Below are positions 33,700-44,245 of a DNA stretch of 64,000 nt, piece by piece. The stretch's first letter is position 1. Each line of letters starts with the position of its first letter. The translations under genes and the position numbers were made by a program. Source of the stretch: Armillaria gallica (lineage: Eukaryota > Basidiomycota > Agaricomycetes > Agaricales > Physalacriaceae); contig JBANDB010000003.1 in the NCBI GenBank assembly GCA_037576215.1, positions 5,146,001 through 5,210,000 on the forward strand. Direction: 5' to 3'. The notes under the pieces are model-generated. The model was given only the letters and a program-made list of their open reading frames with translations. It did not search any database and was not told the DNA's origin.

Positions 33700-35456
33700 C
33701 TAATGAAAAAGGGAGCCGTCATCAACTTCGTACTTGATGGCGGGTACGCCAGGCGTTACGACACCTTGACTATCAGAATAGGTTTGGGTGATGCTTGTCG
33801 GCGGATAGAATGGAGTTGTCAAAAGAGGGGGGGAGGTCGGAACATATTGTTCCACCTGTGTACTCTGATACTCAGAGACAGTCCCTGAAGCCTGGTAACT
33901 GGGCTCGAACTGGGTATGCTCCCGATAAAATGCACGGGGAACGGGCTGAGCCAGATATGGACCAGCGGGAGTTGACGGAGCGCCCTGGGTCATGTTTTGA
34001 CCATAATTACCAGTGCTCTGATGCCCGGAAGTATACTGATACTCAGTATACGATGATCCGAAACTAGAAGACTCGGGGACACCACATGCGGTGGTCAGGG
34101 TGGAGAATGTCGATGGTGTAAAGGCTGCAGCGGGTACTACGGTGTTAACGGGCTTCGGCGCATAGCCCATGGGGGTGGCAGGGATGGTCGGAGGACCGGT
34201 GAACGAAGGAGCCTGGTAATCAGCGTTTTGCTGTTCACTAGCCGCGTAGGAATACGTAGGCTGAGAATCCGTTAAACTCCCCATAGGAGGCCGCGGTATC
34301 TCGACTGGAGAAGCCCCCTTATACGCAGGAGTATGAAGGTATATTACAGAAGTCTGTGTCCTGGTTTGAAGGGCTTGAACGAGATGCGAGAGCTGCATCG
34401 CAGAGCCAATAATCTCGTGGCGCAGCACGTTCGTAGCCTGGTATGCCTCTGTCCAGTCAGCACTTTGAGACCAGGCGCGACGAGGTGGCTCCTCATTAAA
34501 GGCGGATCCTGTGCGTTCCAAAAAAAATGTCGGAGGGCGCGACAGGGTGAAAGAGGCAAGACCTGACACGGGTCCTGCGTTGGTAAATTCACTCTCGACG
34601 ATGGTGTCGAAAGGAATCTCCATTTTGAAGCCGCAACCATTGGACGAAATAAACCAGACCAAGGTCTGTTTGCTTTCGCAAACATAGGCTACCAGATCGT
34701 GCTTGCTTACGTTTGAGGCGATGCGTCGCCATGTGCCAATAGAAAGGTTTGTGCATGGAATGATCGTTATTGCTGTGGACGAATGTCGTAAGTTGGGTTC
34801 TTGAGGTGTTACTGTCCACGTACGTTCAGTCTCGTGAATGAGCCGCTGCAAGTCAGCCTGAAAGCCGGTGAGTAGCTTAGGTGGTGACTCAGGCACAATG
34901 ATATCTGCTTGTCGCTGCGGTACCGGGTGAGAGACCGCTTGGACAGAGTCTTTATTCTTGGTCTGCAGCATCTTCGCTTTTGCGCGACTAGCGGGAATAA
35001 CTTCAGTAAATGTGACACCCAAGTGTTCCGTGAACTAACCGATTTTGGAACCAAACTTGTGTCTGGCGCTCCTCCATGCCAAGCAATTCGCTGATTTCCC
35101 TACGACGCGCAGCAGTCGGACTTCGTTCAACGGCGAAGAACTGCTCCAGGTGAACGAGTTGCTCAGCTGTCACCCGTGAGCGTTTTCGCCGTTCCTTTTC
35201 GCCCTTGCTGTTTATTGAAGTCGAAGAATTAGACCTTTTGGGACCAGACGCCGGCTCCTTGCCACCCTCCTCGTCGATTGAATCCGAACCACTGGGGGAA
35301 GGTCGATTCGAATTAAGCGGCGTGTCCGGAGACTGAGAGGGAGCCGCTAAGCCCGGGGAAGGCGAGCCGGATGCATCGGACTCATGGCACGAGGGTAGGT
35401 CGATTCGGAGAGACGAACGTGTCGACCGAGTCAGAGGCGTTCGTCTACTTGCCATG
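33700..35456 (-). CDS. Homeodomain transcription factor
   Basis: Sequence-specific DNA-binding regulator, nuclear. ATG 35456 (MASRRTPLTRSTRSSLRIDL), stop 33700, about 550 residues. A Ser/Pro-rich N-terminus leads to a basic stretch and homeodomain: RRKRSRVTAEQLVHLEQFF, AVERSPTAARRREISELLGM and RQTQVWFQNRRAKAK; W, F, N and R of helix 3 are all present. An intron (phase 2) splits the Arg codon in WFQNR/RAKAK. Downstream is an Agaricomycete-specific region with TWRRIASNVSKHDLVAYVCE and FKMEIPFDTIVESEFTNAGP, then a long Pro/Ser/Tyr/Thr-rich tail suited to activation. A 51-nt candidate intron after HETE (gtacgt..cacag) has no stop and is a multiple of three. It resembles the fungal fruiting-related homeodomain proteins (HOM class), but I cannot assign it to HOM1 or HOM2. 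A 2.1 kb gene-free upstream region suggests complex control. Confidence 0.9.
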
Positions 35457-37562
35457 TCGACGGCTGCTATCAATATAACGTTAATGACGTCCAAGAAATT
35501 AACAGAATGATAACTCCACACCTCAGGAATAGCGTGGTTTCTGGCCTACGCGACGCGGTCAAACAGCACGTTTGTGTCGACGATGAAAGGAAAGTAACGG
35601 CACAGCCGAGAAGGTATGTTCGACAGTCCTCGTGGATTCCAGACTGATAGCACTATGTTTAGCCGGTGCAAGTCAGAGTAGAAGTGACCTGGGGAGTTGA
35701 CAGGTGAAGGAAAGATAGGATATCAGGAGATTATGTATACACAAAAAAACAGTCTACTTGAAGTCCGTGGAGGAGAAGTTCGATCAGATCTAGGAACTTG
35801 GTGGCATAGGGATCAAAAAGGTTGGGGGGGAAGGAGTCTAGTTTGCGCAAGGTATAAGCCGTCGGTTTGGTGGCGGTGTGCGAGTCCCGTAAATTTCGTC
35901 TGGACTGGCCGCATTATTATTTTTTGCCATGAAATGGACAAAAAGAGACCATATGTGCTAACCGACATACTAAAAGATGGCCATGTCCAAGAGGCAAGCG
36001 GGATCTGATCCGTGGACCATCGCACGCGGCACGTCTTCAGTGTGCAGGGTGGACCGATGGATCTAGATGCGGTGCTTATCTCAGTCTGCACCTGACTTGG
36101 AGTTGAACATCGGGAACACGAACTTGAATCTTGTATACGTTTGTTCTCAGGTCACGGCTGGAATGCGCGAGTGTATACTTGGTAGAACTTTCGGAGACAC
36201 TATAAACACGGATGTTAACTAGGAAGCCGAAAGGTTGATTCAATGTCGGTCTGCAGGGGCTCCCAACGGGTCGAGGCGGCCTTGGGCGGGCGGATGAACG
36301 GACGTTGCTAAGAAAAATCGCATCAGAATCATCCCTGAATGTAGCAAGTTACCTGTTTGGGGACTTCCAATCTTGATCGACTAGGTAACGAGTTTTTTTT
36401 TGTCTTGTTTAGTCCCCATTGCTCGTCCTTGCTTCTGCCTTTCGCTGACATATCTGAGTCAAGTACAAATGCATGTTCAAAATTTGATATGAGATAGCTC
36501 TGATTAGAATGTTTACCAGCAGGTCCCTGAGAGGTTTGCTTGAGTCTACTCAAAACAAAAACGTCACGAAATGCTACCGAGCCTGTCCATTCTGCGCTGT
36601 TGCGTACTCACCCTGATGGCGGCAAAAGGCGATGTACGCAGGCGTCTACACAAGGACCACGTGAAAACAAATCAGATGGATCATCGTAACTGCGTGCGAA
36701 CCCGGGAAAGGGCAGGCAAGAAGACCGACCGAAAAATAAGATTTTCTAAACCAGCAGATCTACCGCAAAAACTTTTATAAATCTCCGTGGGGAACGGTGA
36801 ACAAGACGTACGCCGAATGTACGATTCTCGCGCAGTCACACGGGGGACGCATTGATGAAGGCGGCACCGATAACAACATCAAGGCCATGGTCCCCCAATT
36901 TTTTTCTCGAATGGAACACACAAAGGGAGCATTGCCTAAGGTAGGTAAGGCCGAGTCCGTTTTCACCTAAAGAGCATTGATATACGCGCAGACGGCCGAA
37001 ATTCAAATCAGCCGACAGTCCCCTGAAGTCCCAGGAGAATCGGGCTTCCGTAGACATGTCGCATCAAGTCGCATCGGCTCCGACAACAAGGAAAAAGCCT
37101 GACGTCGAGTTGTAAATCAAAGACTGTCGAGATGTAAGTAGCCCAAAGTAGCCAGGTCCAGATTTTGAAATCGCCTCCCGCGAAGCTACAATATTCACAG
37201 TTATTAATCAAGTTCGGAAATGTCCGATTCAATTGCCAATGGGCGTCATCCTCGCCAAAGCCCGAGCGCGGCTATGCCATTGTCAATGTCGCGACGACGT
37301 CTTGTGCTTGAAACTTGGTTAGAGTCGTCAGATTTTGAGTACAAAAGGGACGTGTACAATCAAATTCGTTACCATATGTATACTTGCCTGACACTCATAT
37401 ACATGCCCGCCGGGACGTGTAGATACTTACGCAGAATGATAGGAAAAAGAGATAAAAATGAACAACACCAACCGCAAAATCCTACCCAGGGGTAGACGGT
37501 TACCTTGACAGAAAATATGCCGAACAAGATAGCCAGATATACCTCGACAGATGACCATAGGA
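35457..37562. other. Long upstream region of the homeobox gene
   Basis: About 2.1 kb without a supportable gene between the homeobox gene start and the 3' end of U1-70K. Several frames of 60-100 codons exist on both strands (for example 35697-36008 plus) but show no domain or splice continuity. For a developmental regulator, a long 5' UTR and enhancer-type DNA is a reasonable reading, but that is inference. Confidence 0.45.
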
Positions 37563-38966
37563 TTAGTACCGTGGTCTTTTGGAATCTCTATCGTCGTAAC
37601 CACCCGGCCCATCGCCACGCTTGAGGTCGTTGCGATACCCACCACCACCTCCGTACCCACCGCCTGGGGGTCCATAGCCGCCGCCGGGGGGGCCGCCATA
37701 CCCACCGCCGGAAGGAGGTCCATACCCATTCGACTGGTCATTGAAGCCGCCACCACCTTGGTAGCCAATACCAGCCCCTCGGCCGCCCCTAGAAAAGGTG
37801 AGCGTCGAAACATAGGACAATATATAAGGAGATTTACCTGAATCCGCCTCCGCTGCCGCCGAAATCCCGACCTCTGTGACCGTCCCCGCCGCCTCGGAAC
37901 CCTCCATCACCTCCACGAAAGCCTCCACCTCCACGATCACCACCAAAGCCACGATCGCCGCCAAAACCACCGCGATCACCACCATAGCCGCCTCCACGGT
38001 CGCCGCCAAAGCCCCCTCCACGCCCACCACCGAAACCACCACGACCACGGAAACCTCCACCGCGATCACTGAATCCTCGGCCCCCACCGCCAAAACCTCC
38101 TCGGAAGCCACCGCGAGAAGGGGGCGGAGCAGCCGGTGCTTCCACACGTTTAGGACGGCCACCGAGACCACCTCCCAACCGACGGGGTTTCCATCCACGA
38201 ACCGTTCGACCGCGTTCCACATCAACGAGAATTCGCTTGCCCATGATGTGGAGACCATCGGACTCTTTATAGGCAGCTAGAAACAACAATCAGCAACCGG
38301 CAACTTTGGGGTGATATATTTTTATGACAGCATACCTTTCATGTCTCGTTCTCGTTCATAGACAACAAAAGCGTAGCCTCGACTCCGGCTCTTTTTATCG
38401 CGGACAATACGCACTCTCTCGATGGTACCATAACCTTCGAACTCTCTCCGCAGGTCGTTTTCATTGGCACTCTTGTGCTGAAAAAAAAAATCAGACATTG
38501 TTTCGGCTTGGACTGGCAGTAGGAACTCACCAGACGGGATATAAATAATGTTTTATATGGGTCACCGACGGCTTCTGGATCATCAGAAGGCTTATCTGCA
38601 TGGAAAGGGTATCAAGTGAGCATTGTCAAGAAGAGGAAGCGCAGAATACTTACAAACTTCCTTGGCAATTTTGAACTCCTCCGTTTTCCTGTTTCTCCGC
38701 TCTTCACGTCTTATTTGACGCTTAATCTCTTCTGCATATGTAAAAACAGGCTCCTCCCCCTCTTCCATTGCTTCCCCATCCTTATTTCCGGCTAACAGCT
38801 TCTCCGTGTTTGACTCCTTGATCTTTTCTAGGATTGCAGCGACACCAGAGACATTCTTGTTCTTGACACGGTTAATGTCCTTATCGAGAGGCCTCGCATA
38901 CGGTAGTGGCGGTCGAGGAGCAAATAACTTTAGCAGATTTGGTGGAAGTAGATGCGTACCAGGCAT
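37563..38966 (-). CDS. U1 snRNP 70 kDa protein with Gly/Arg-rich tail
   Basis: Core U1 snRNP protein that binds stem-loop I of U1 snRNA and helps select 5' splice sites, nuclear. ATG 38966, stop 37563, five exons, about 370 residues. The N-terminus carries the U1-70K signature [19 protein letters not shown] and a charged helix ([16 protein letters not shown]). The RRM follows, with RNP2 as TLFISRL and RNP1 as [10 protein letters not shown], and ends [20 protein letters not shown], which is diagnostic of U1-70K. The tail is unusual: about 150 residues of [12 protein letters not shown] and GGGYGG repeats, in place of the RS/RE/RD-rich tail of animal and plant U1-70K. The protein ends [11 protein letters not shown]-like. 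It is transcribed divergently from COX10 with 120 bp between starts. Confidence 0.93.
37640..38120 (-). repeat. Gly-rich RGG/GGY coding repeats
   Basis: Imperfect repeats of Gly with Arg, Asp, Phe or Tyr (units such as [10 protein letters not shown]) encode the tail of U1-70K, interrupted by one intron near 37797-37840. GC-rich repetition makes a long Thr/Ser/Ala frame open on the plus strand, which is an artefact. Confidence 0.85.
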
Positions 38967-39086
38967 TTTGGTGAGTAGCAAGCCGGCAACGTCGACGATG
39001 AGTGCGAACTCCTGCTATTTCAATCTCCGCCCTAAAATATTAGGTAATATTCTAATTTAGGCAGGAAAATTCCGGATTTTCCCACA
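38967..39086. promoter_or_regulatory. Bidirectional promoter region, U1-70K / COX10
   Basis: 120 bp separate the divergent start codons. An AT-rich segment (aaaatattaggtaatattctaattt at 39031-39058, quoted in part) lies centrally. Shared promoter function is inferred. Confidence 0.55.
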
Positions 39087-40310
39087 ATGTGGCTTGCAGC
39101 TTGTACCGGTAGAAGACACACCTCCACCGTCGCAAATGCTGCCTTTTCTTCGTATTTCTTCCACAATGGCCAATGGCTTGCATCCAAATCCACTGCGCCT
39201 AGCCGGCCGCAGCTACTGAGGCTCAATCAGCCAGTGTCGCCGCGAGTGCCGACAGCGGCGTTCAAAAAGGTCGAAATCTCGTCACCGTCTCAATTACTTG
39301 GGATATATGCGCAGCTGTCCAAGCCGCATCTCAGCATCCTCGTATGTCTGACCGCGATGGGCGGCGTCGCGCTCTCTCCACTTCCTACAACGGTCCCGAC
39401 ACTGCTGTCGACGGCGATCGGAACTGCATTGTGCGCCTCGTCGGCTAATGCGCTCAATATGCTGCAGGAGGTTCCTTTTGACGCACAGATGGCACGGACG
39501 CGGTCGCGCCCCTTGGTACGAAAGGCGATTAGCCCTCTTCACGCGACCATATTCGCAGTAGCTACAGGAGTAGCTGGTCCTGCGCTGCTGTGGACGATGG
39601 TGAATCCCACAACAGCCATTTTGGGTTTGAGCAATATCGTGCTCTACGCCGGAATCTACACCTGGATGAAACGGAAGAGCATATGGAATACGTGGGTCGG
39701 TGCCATCGTTGGGGCAATACCACCCGCCATGGGCTGGACAGCGTGTGGTGGCCAGCTGTTCCCTTCAATATCCTCCTTTCCCCTCTTTCTTCCCGAATTT
39801 CTATCGTCTAGTCCAGTGGACATATCAGTCCTCGACAGTCCCCTGGCTCCCTTCGTTCTTCCATTGCTCCTCTTCAGCTGGCAATTTCCGCATTTCAACT
39901 CGTTGTCATATTTTGTTCGAGGTTCTTACGCACAGGCAGGCTACCGAATGCTATCTGTACTCGACCCTCGAAAGAATGCCCTTGTTGCGTTGCGCCACGC
40001 CTTACTTCTAACCTCTATATGCTCCATCCTCGTTCCTCTCTCCGGACTCACAACATGGGCCTTTGCGTTTACCTCGCTACCTCCAAACCTTGTATGCGTA
40101 CAAGCTGCGTGGAAATGGTGGCAACAGGGCGGAGAGAAGCAAGCAAGGGTTGTTTTCCGACACAGTCTGTGGTACTTGCCGCTGATACTGGGTCTGATGA
40201 TGGTACACAAGCAAGGTGTAGATTGGTTGCAGTGGATAGGTGTGCGCGAGAAAAAAAAAGAGACAGTAGATACAAATTTATCACTGAACGCTGTCAATGC
40301 AAGGTCATGA
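39087..40310 (+). CDS. COX10: Protoheme IX farnesyltransferase (heme O synthase)
   Basis: Inner mitochondrial membrane prenyltransferase that converts heme B to heme O for cytochrome c oxidase assembly. A single exon of 407 residues. The first about 40 residues are basic, Ser/Thr/Ala-rich and lack acidic residues (TGRRHTSTVANAAFSSYFF), a clear presequence. The UbiA-type core begins YAQLSKPHLSILVCLTAMGG. The first prenyl-diphosphate motif is NALNMLQEVPFDAQMARTRS with RPL following, as in COX10. Later are WNTWVGAIVGAIPPAMGWTA, SWQFPHFNSLSY and GYRMLSVLDP, all highly conserved in the family. About eight membrane helices are visible. The intronless structure stands out among its intron-rich neighbours. 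It converges with the ZNF830-like gene, with only 37 bp between stop codons. Confidence 0.96.
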   Translation: MWLAACTGRRHTSTVANAAFSSYFFHNGQWLASKSTAPSRPQLLRLNQPVSPRVPTAAFKKVEISSPSQLLGIYAQLSKPHLSILVCLTAMGGVALSPLPTTVPTLLSTAIGTALCASSANALNMLQEVPFDAQMARTRSRPLVRKAISPLHATIFAVATGVAGPALLWTMVNPTTAILGLSNIVLYAGIYTWMKRKSIWNTWVGAIVGAIPPAMGWTACGGQLFPSISSFPLFLPEFLSSSPVDISVLDSPLAPFVLPLLLFSWQFPHFNSLSYFVRGSYAQAGYRMLSVLDPRKNALVALRHALLLTSICSILVPLSGLTTWAFAFTSLPPNLVCVQAAWKWWQQGGEKQARVVFRHSLWYLPLILGLMMVHKQGVDWLQWIGVREKKKETVDTNLSLNAVNARS

Positions 40311-40347
40311 ACAATGTATTATTATTATTTGATGAGACGTACAGCAG

Positions 40348-41169
40348 TCATGAATCCGCCTTGACTTTGGATGCCTTTGCCGCTGCCCGTTGTTTTTTCA
40401 GCGCGTCCAGCCTGCTCTTCATCACGGTCACCTTCATGTCAGCTTCTTCCTGCGCCTGTTCTTCGTCCAATAGTCTATCCATGATTAATTCGCGTTCGTC
40501 CTGCTCCTTTTGTTTGCGGCGCTCTTCTTCATCCAATGGTGTAGAATCAACCGCCATTGTCTCTATTTCCTGTGTCGGGAAGCCTTCGGGCGTCTCCGAC
40601 GCTATGACTGGTTCCGCGAACACAGTAGCGTTCTCGTATGTATCCTGGTACTCGGGCGCATTGATGACATCGCGCTGGAACCTCTCCCATTCCTCGTCGA
40701 TACCTGACGGATGGTTCTGAGGAACTGCGGCCGGCGGTTTCTCTGGCTGATCCTCGTCATCAGAACCGTCTTCGTACGCTGTAGGTGCAGGTGCAAGAGA
40801 GGGATCCGAAAAGAAATCAGCAGGGAATCCTGTTGGTGCATTACTGGACTTGGCCTTCTTGGCGGCTGGCTCGTCTGCCACATCCATGTCTTCATCGTCA
40901 GCGGATTTGCGCTTGCCCAAAGAAATCTTGTTCTCCTCCTCCTCTTCCTTCAGCCTCTGCTCTTCCTTCTTTCTCTCCTCCTCCTTCAGCCGAGCTACAG
41001 TTGTTCGGTGTGATTTGCTACCCAAATGACCTTCCCATGCGCTAGAATGCTTGACAATAGTGCCACAAGCAGAGCATCTGAGCTGCCCAGAAGAAGAATA
41101 CGACGCTAGAGGATGAGAGATACGCGCTTCCTGACGCTTGGCCTTCAACAAGGCCCGAACGTCTGCCAT
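40348..41169 (-). CDS. ZNF830/CCDC16-like C2H2 zinc-finger coiled-coil protein
   Basis: Probable nuclear protein of the ZNF830 (CCDC16/OMCG1) family, linked in animals to spliceosomal complexes and cell-cycle progression. One exon, 273 residues, ATG 41169. The N-terminus MADVRALLKAKRQEARISHP is typical. A U1-type C2H2 finger follows: LRCSACGTIVKHSSAWEGHL then GSKSHRTTVARL. A Lys/Glu coiled coil, an NLS-like LGKRKSADDEDMD and PAAKKAKSS come next. The conserved core includes LPADFF-like TGFPADFFSD and IDEEWERFQRDV, and the C-terminal coiled coil EERRKQKEQDERELIMDRLL ends with a Lys-rich tail. The exact molecular role in fungi is not established. Confidence 0.85.
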   Translation of the reverse strand: MADVRALLKAKRQEARISHPLASYSSSGQLRCSACGTIVKHSSAWEGHLGSKSHRTTVARLKEEERKKEEQRLKEEEEENKISLGKRKSADDEDMDVADEPAAKKAKSSNAPTGFPADFFSDPSLAPAPTAYEDGSDDEDQPEKPPAAVPQNHPSGIDEEWERFQRDVINAPEYQDTYENATVFAEPVIASETPEGFPTQEIETMAVDSTPLDEEERRKQKEQDERELIMDRLLDEEQAQEEADMKVTVMKSRLDALKKQRAAAKASKVKADS

Positions 41170-42231
41170 GGTACTGGCAAAGATGTGAGTGTCCTAATTT
41201 GGCAGAAATGTTAGGCCGGCTCTCATTTCCTTTTTAAGAGAAGCTACCGGGAAGAGAGCGGACTCAATTAGAGCTTCGTACCAATACCTCAGCCTTGGCC
41301 GTTTGAACAGAAAGCAGCTGATTTCGGACGAGGTTGCTTAGCTGTAATTATTGCAAAATACCGTAGAGAATGAATCGGCTAGGTATCGTGTTGAGTGTAA
41401 GGTATTGGTTAGCTGGAGGAGACGTGATGCTAGGTTCTTGCAAGGTCCTTCGTTTAATGTCCGCTGCGGCCATGATACCAAGTTTGACTTCATTATGGGA
41501 TTTTCAGAGGAGAAGGTGACAACATCCTCATTCCGTCCCCCATTTTTCCTCGGGTAAACCAAGAAGGCATCAGCCAAGAGAGAAACTATTCATTCCAGGA
41601 TATATCTGTGTTGCGCTGAATTAAATGAGCAGTTTCTCGTAACCACTAGTCAGGCCTTCGGGTTCGGGGTCAATAATGCCCTCAGAAGTCAGTTAAAGGG
41701 TGCTAGGAGCTGCTTCAATTCATCGTCAACGGCAAATATTGTACCGCGGGCATTGAAATCGAGGACTGCGCAGGAGTTAGAAAGGCAAAGCGTAGATTCC
41801 TGGTTTATGGATAAAATGACAGTTCGCCTTCAGTTCCAGGCATCTGTACCATGTTAATGAGAATTCGATGATACATTCAACGGGAGTAGGCATTGTCGCA
41901 AGCTGGAACCTGGAACCACATACACCCCGGTCCGGGCAAAATTCGGGTCTGCCACGTGCATTCAACGCCGCGCTCAGCTGACTTTTACTCCCATGCGGAT
42001 AATGCACCTTGACCACACTGCGAACGAAGCTCGTACTTTTGGGAAGCTCGCCGCCGCTCCTTGCGCCAATTTCTTCCATTCTTGCACTCCGACTGACGTG
42101 ATCTTCTCAATATCCCGAATATGCGCTCTTCTTCATCAAAGCTATACCGTTATGGCTGTCTCTATTGGATCACAGGGCTATGTATTCTCGTATATATCCT
42201 CTATGAGAGGCGCTATTACGGCTGCCAAAGC
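41170..42231. other. Intergenic, 1.06 kb
   Basis: Contains the promoters of the ZNF830-like and GH79 genes. An in-frame ATG at 42121 could extend the GH79 protein by 37 residues, but that would bury the signal peptide. No other gene is visible. Confidence 0.5.
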
Positions 42232-44245
42232 ATGTCTTATTTCTTTCATCAGCCCTGGTTTCTCTGTATTTCTTCTCTGCTGGTCTCTACTGTGTCAGCA
42301 GGCGTAGAAGTGACATTATCACTCTCAGCACCGTCAAGCGCACCTCAAGTCTCTCCCAATCTCCTGTCATTTTCCATTGAACAGGATCGATGGACGGACT
42401 GGTCTGGCACGACTTCAAGAAATCAATTTCTTTATAATGCCTTGGATAATCTGAAAACCCTTACCGGGGCACCACCTAACATCAGAATCGGAGCTGACAG
42501 CGAGGATCATACTAATTTCAATCCTAACGTCAAGGTAAAAATTTCTACATTTTGTGAATGTATACTTATATCCTAAGACTGGCAGTTTTCAGAAACCATA
42601 TTCCCTGACATTTCTACGACGGTTCCTTACCCTGAAGCCAAGAATATAACCGTTGGTGACGGTTTCTATCAAACGGCCCAATTTCTTCCCTCTGGTACGA
42701 CTTCAGTCTTGCGCATACGCTAGATCTGGCTTATCCTACAATTTGTAGGAACACATGTAACATGGGGCGTCAATTTTGGACAGAAGAATCTTACTGCGGC
42801 ATTCCTCGAGGCACGTTCGATTGCGAAAGCGTTTTCGTCTTCTGCCATGAAAGACGCTGAAGTCACTCTCGACTTTGTGGAGATTGGTAATGAAGCTGAC
42901 TTGTACGTCAACAATGGTGCACGTCCCTCCAACTGGACTCCCGTTAATTATACGCAAGAGTAAGCGTGTTGCATCGCTCGCTCGCCGTAAACTTACTAAC
43001 AATCGCTTGCTATAGGTGGATTGTGTTCGCCAATAATGTCTCAAAGACTGTAGGAATTTCATCGACATCCCACACGAAATTCCTTGTCGGTGGCTTCGCT
43101 GGTTCATCTCACTCCACCACCGGCTTCTCGCCCCAGGCTATTTATGCCACCGGGATACTCAACTCTGCACCGGGCGCCTTCATTACGAGGTAGGATTTTG
43201 TTCCTCCGAATCCAACGTGCACTACACGTAACATCTAGCTTTTCGGAGCATCGGTATTCAGGTTCCTTCTGCCAAGGGAGCGGCGGTCTTCTACAGGACC
43301 TGATGACGAAGAACACCATCCGTGGAAATCTTTCGGTCTTTACCCCAGACATCGCAGAGACGCGCAAACGAGGCCTGGATTATGTGCTCGGAGAAACCAA
43401 CAGTTATGCTTGTCATGTACGTTGACATTGTTCCACCTGTCTGCCTCGTAATCTTACGTGGTATCGAAGGGCGCACCGGGCGTCAGCAACGCCGCTGGAG
43501 CTGCGTTATGGACGTTGGATTATACGTTATACGCGTCAGTGCATTCTTTTCCTGTCGACTTAAGTTAATCTGAGTTATCAATCTTGTCTGTAGGTCGCAA
43601 TTGGAAATCTCCCACGTCTTTTTCCACGAAGGCGTAGGATACAAATACAACTTGGTACCAATGACTCTCTTGATTCGTTGATAGTTACTTACATCTCACT
43701 AGATCCAACCTGCTGAATTGACCAGATCCATCCTCAATGGATCTACGCTCGGAGAACCCATGGCTCCTCATGTTCAACCTCAGTATTATGCCGCAATCAT
43801 AATCGGAGAGGCCCTGGGTGACTCTGGCCAGACTCAGGCAGTGGAACTGTCAATAGACAACTCCCGTATCGCAGGTTACGCTTTTTATGAGGAGGGGGTT
43901 CTCGTTCGCGCTGTCCTCATAAATTCCCAAGCATACCTGAAGGCGCAAACCACCCCCCGTTCGAGTATTCATCTTGATCTCGATTTTTCAGGGAACGGTC
44001 AGCCTCCGACGGCTATACAGGTCAAGAGACTAGCTATTGGGTGAGTTTCTAGTACTAGCCTGGAACTTTTTCTGATCAATGATCTCAGTCATGCCGACGA
44101 CGATTCTGGGCTAACCTGGGGTGGTCAAACATATGAGACAAGCGATGCGCGAGTACAAGGGGAACTGGAGATTGAGACCATTCAAGTCTCTTCCGGATTG
44201 GATATCGCTGAAACAGAAGTGGTCCTCCTCTCCTTTAACTTTTAA
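42232..44245 (+). CDS. Secreted GH79-type glycosidase (beta-glucuronidase-like)
   Basis: Probable extracellular glycoside hydrolase of family GH79 (clan A), acting on glucuronic-acid-containing glycans such as proteoglycans or glucuronoxylan decorations. The start at 42232 gives a classic signal peptide, MSYFFHQPWFLCISSLLVST with VSAG after it. Spliced segments continue APQVSPNLLSFSIEQDRW, LKTLTGAPPNIRIGADSEDH, THVTWGVNFGQKN, then VTLDFVEIGNEADLYVNNG with the acid/base Glu in GNEAD. The likely nucleophile Glu is in DYVLGETNSYAC. The C-terminal beta-sandwich (PQYYAAIIIGEALGDSG, GYAFYEEGVLVRAVLINS) follows. At least eight introns of about 50 nt are needed; the last joins KRLAIG to HADDDSGLTWGGQTYE, and the stop is at 44245. 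Several N-glycosylation sequons (NVS, NLT, NYT) fit secretion. Catalytic residues are assigned by position in motif only. Confidence 0.85.

Noticed and set aside
37876..38280. Plus-strand frame of 134 codons rich in Thr, Ser and Ala
   Set aside because: It is the antisense shadow of the Gly-rich U1-70K tail; GGN/CGN repeats read backwards give Thr/Ala/Pro codons.
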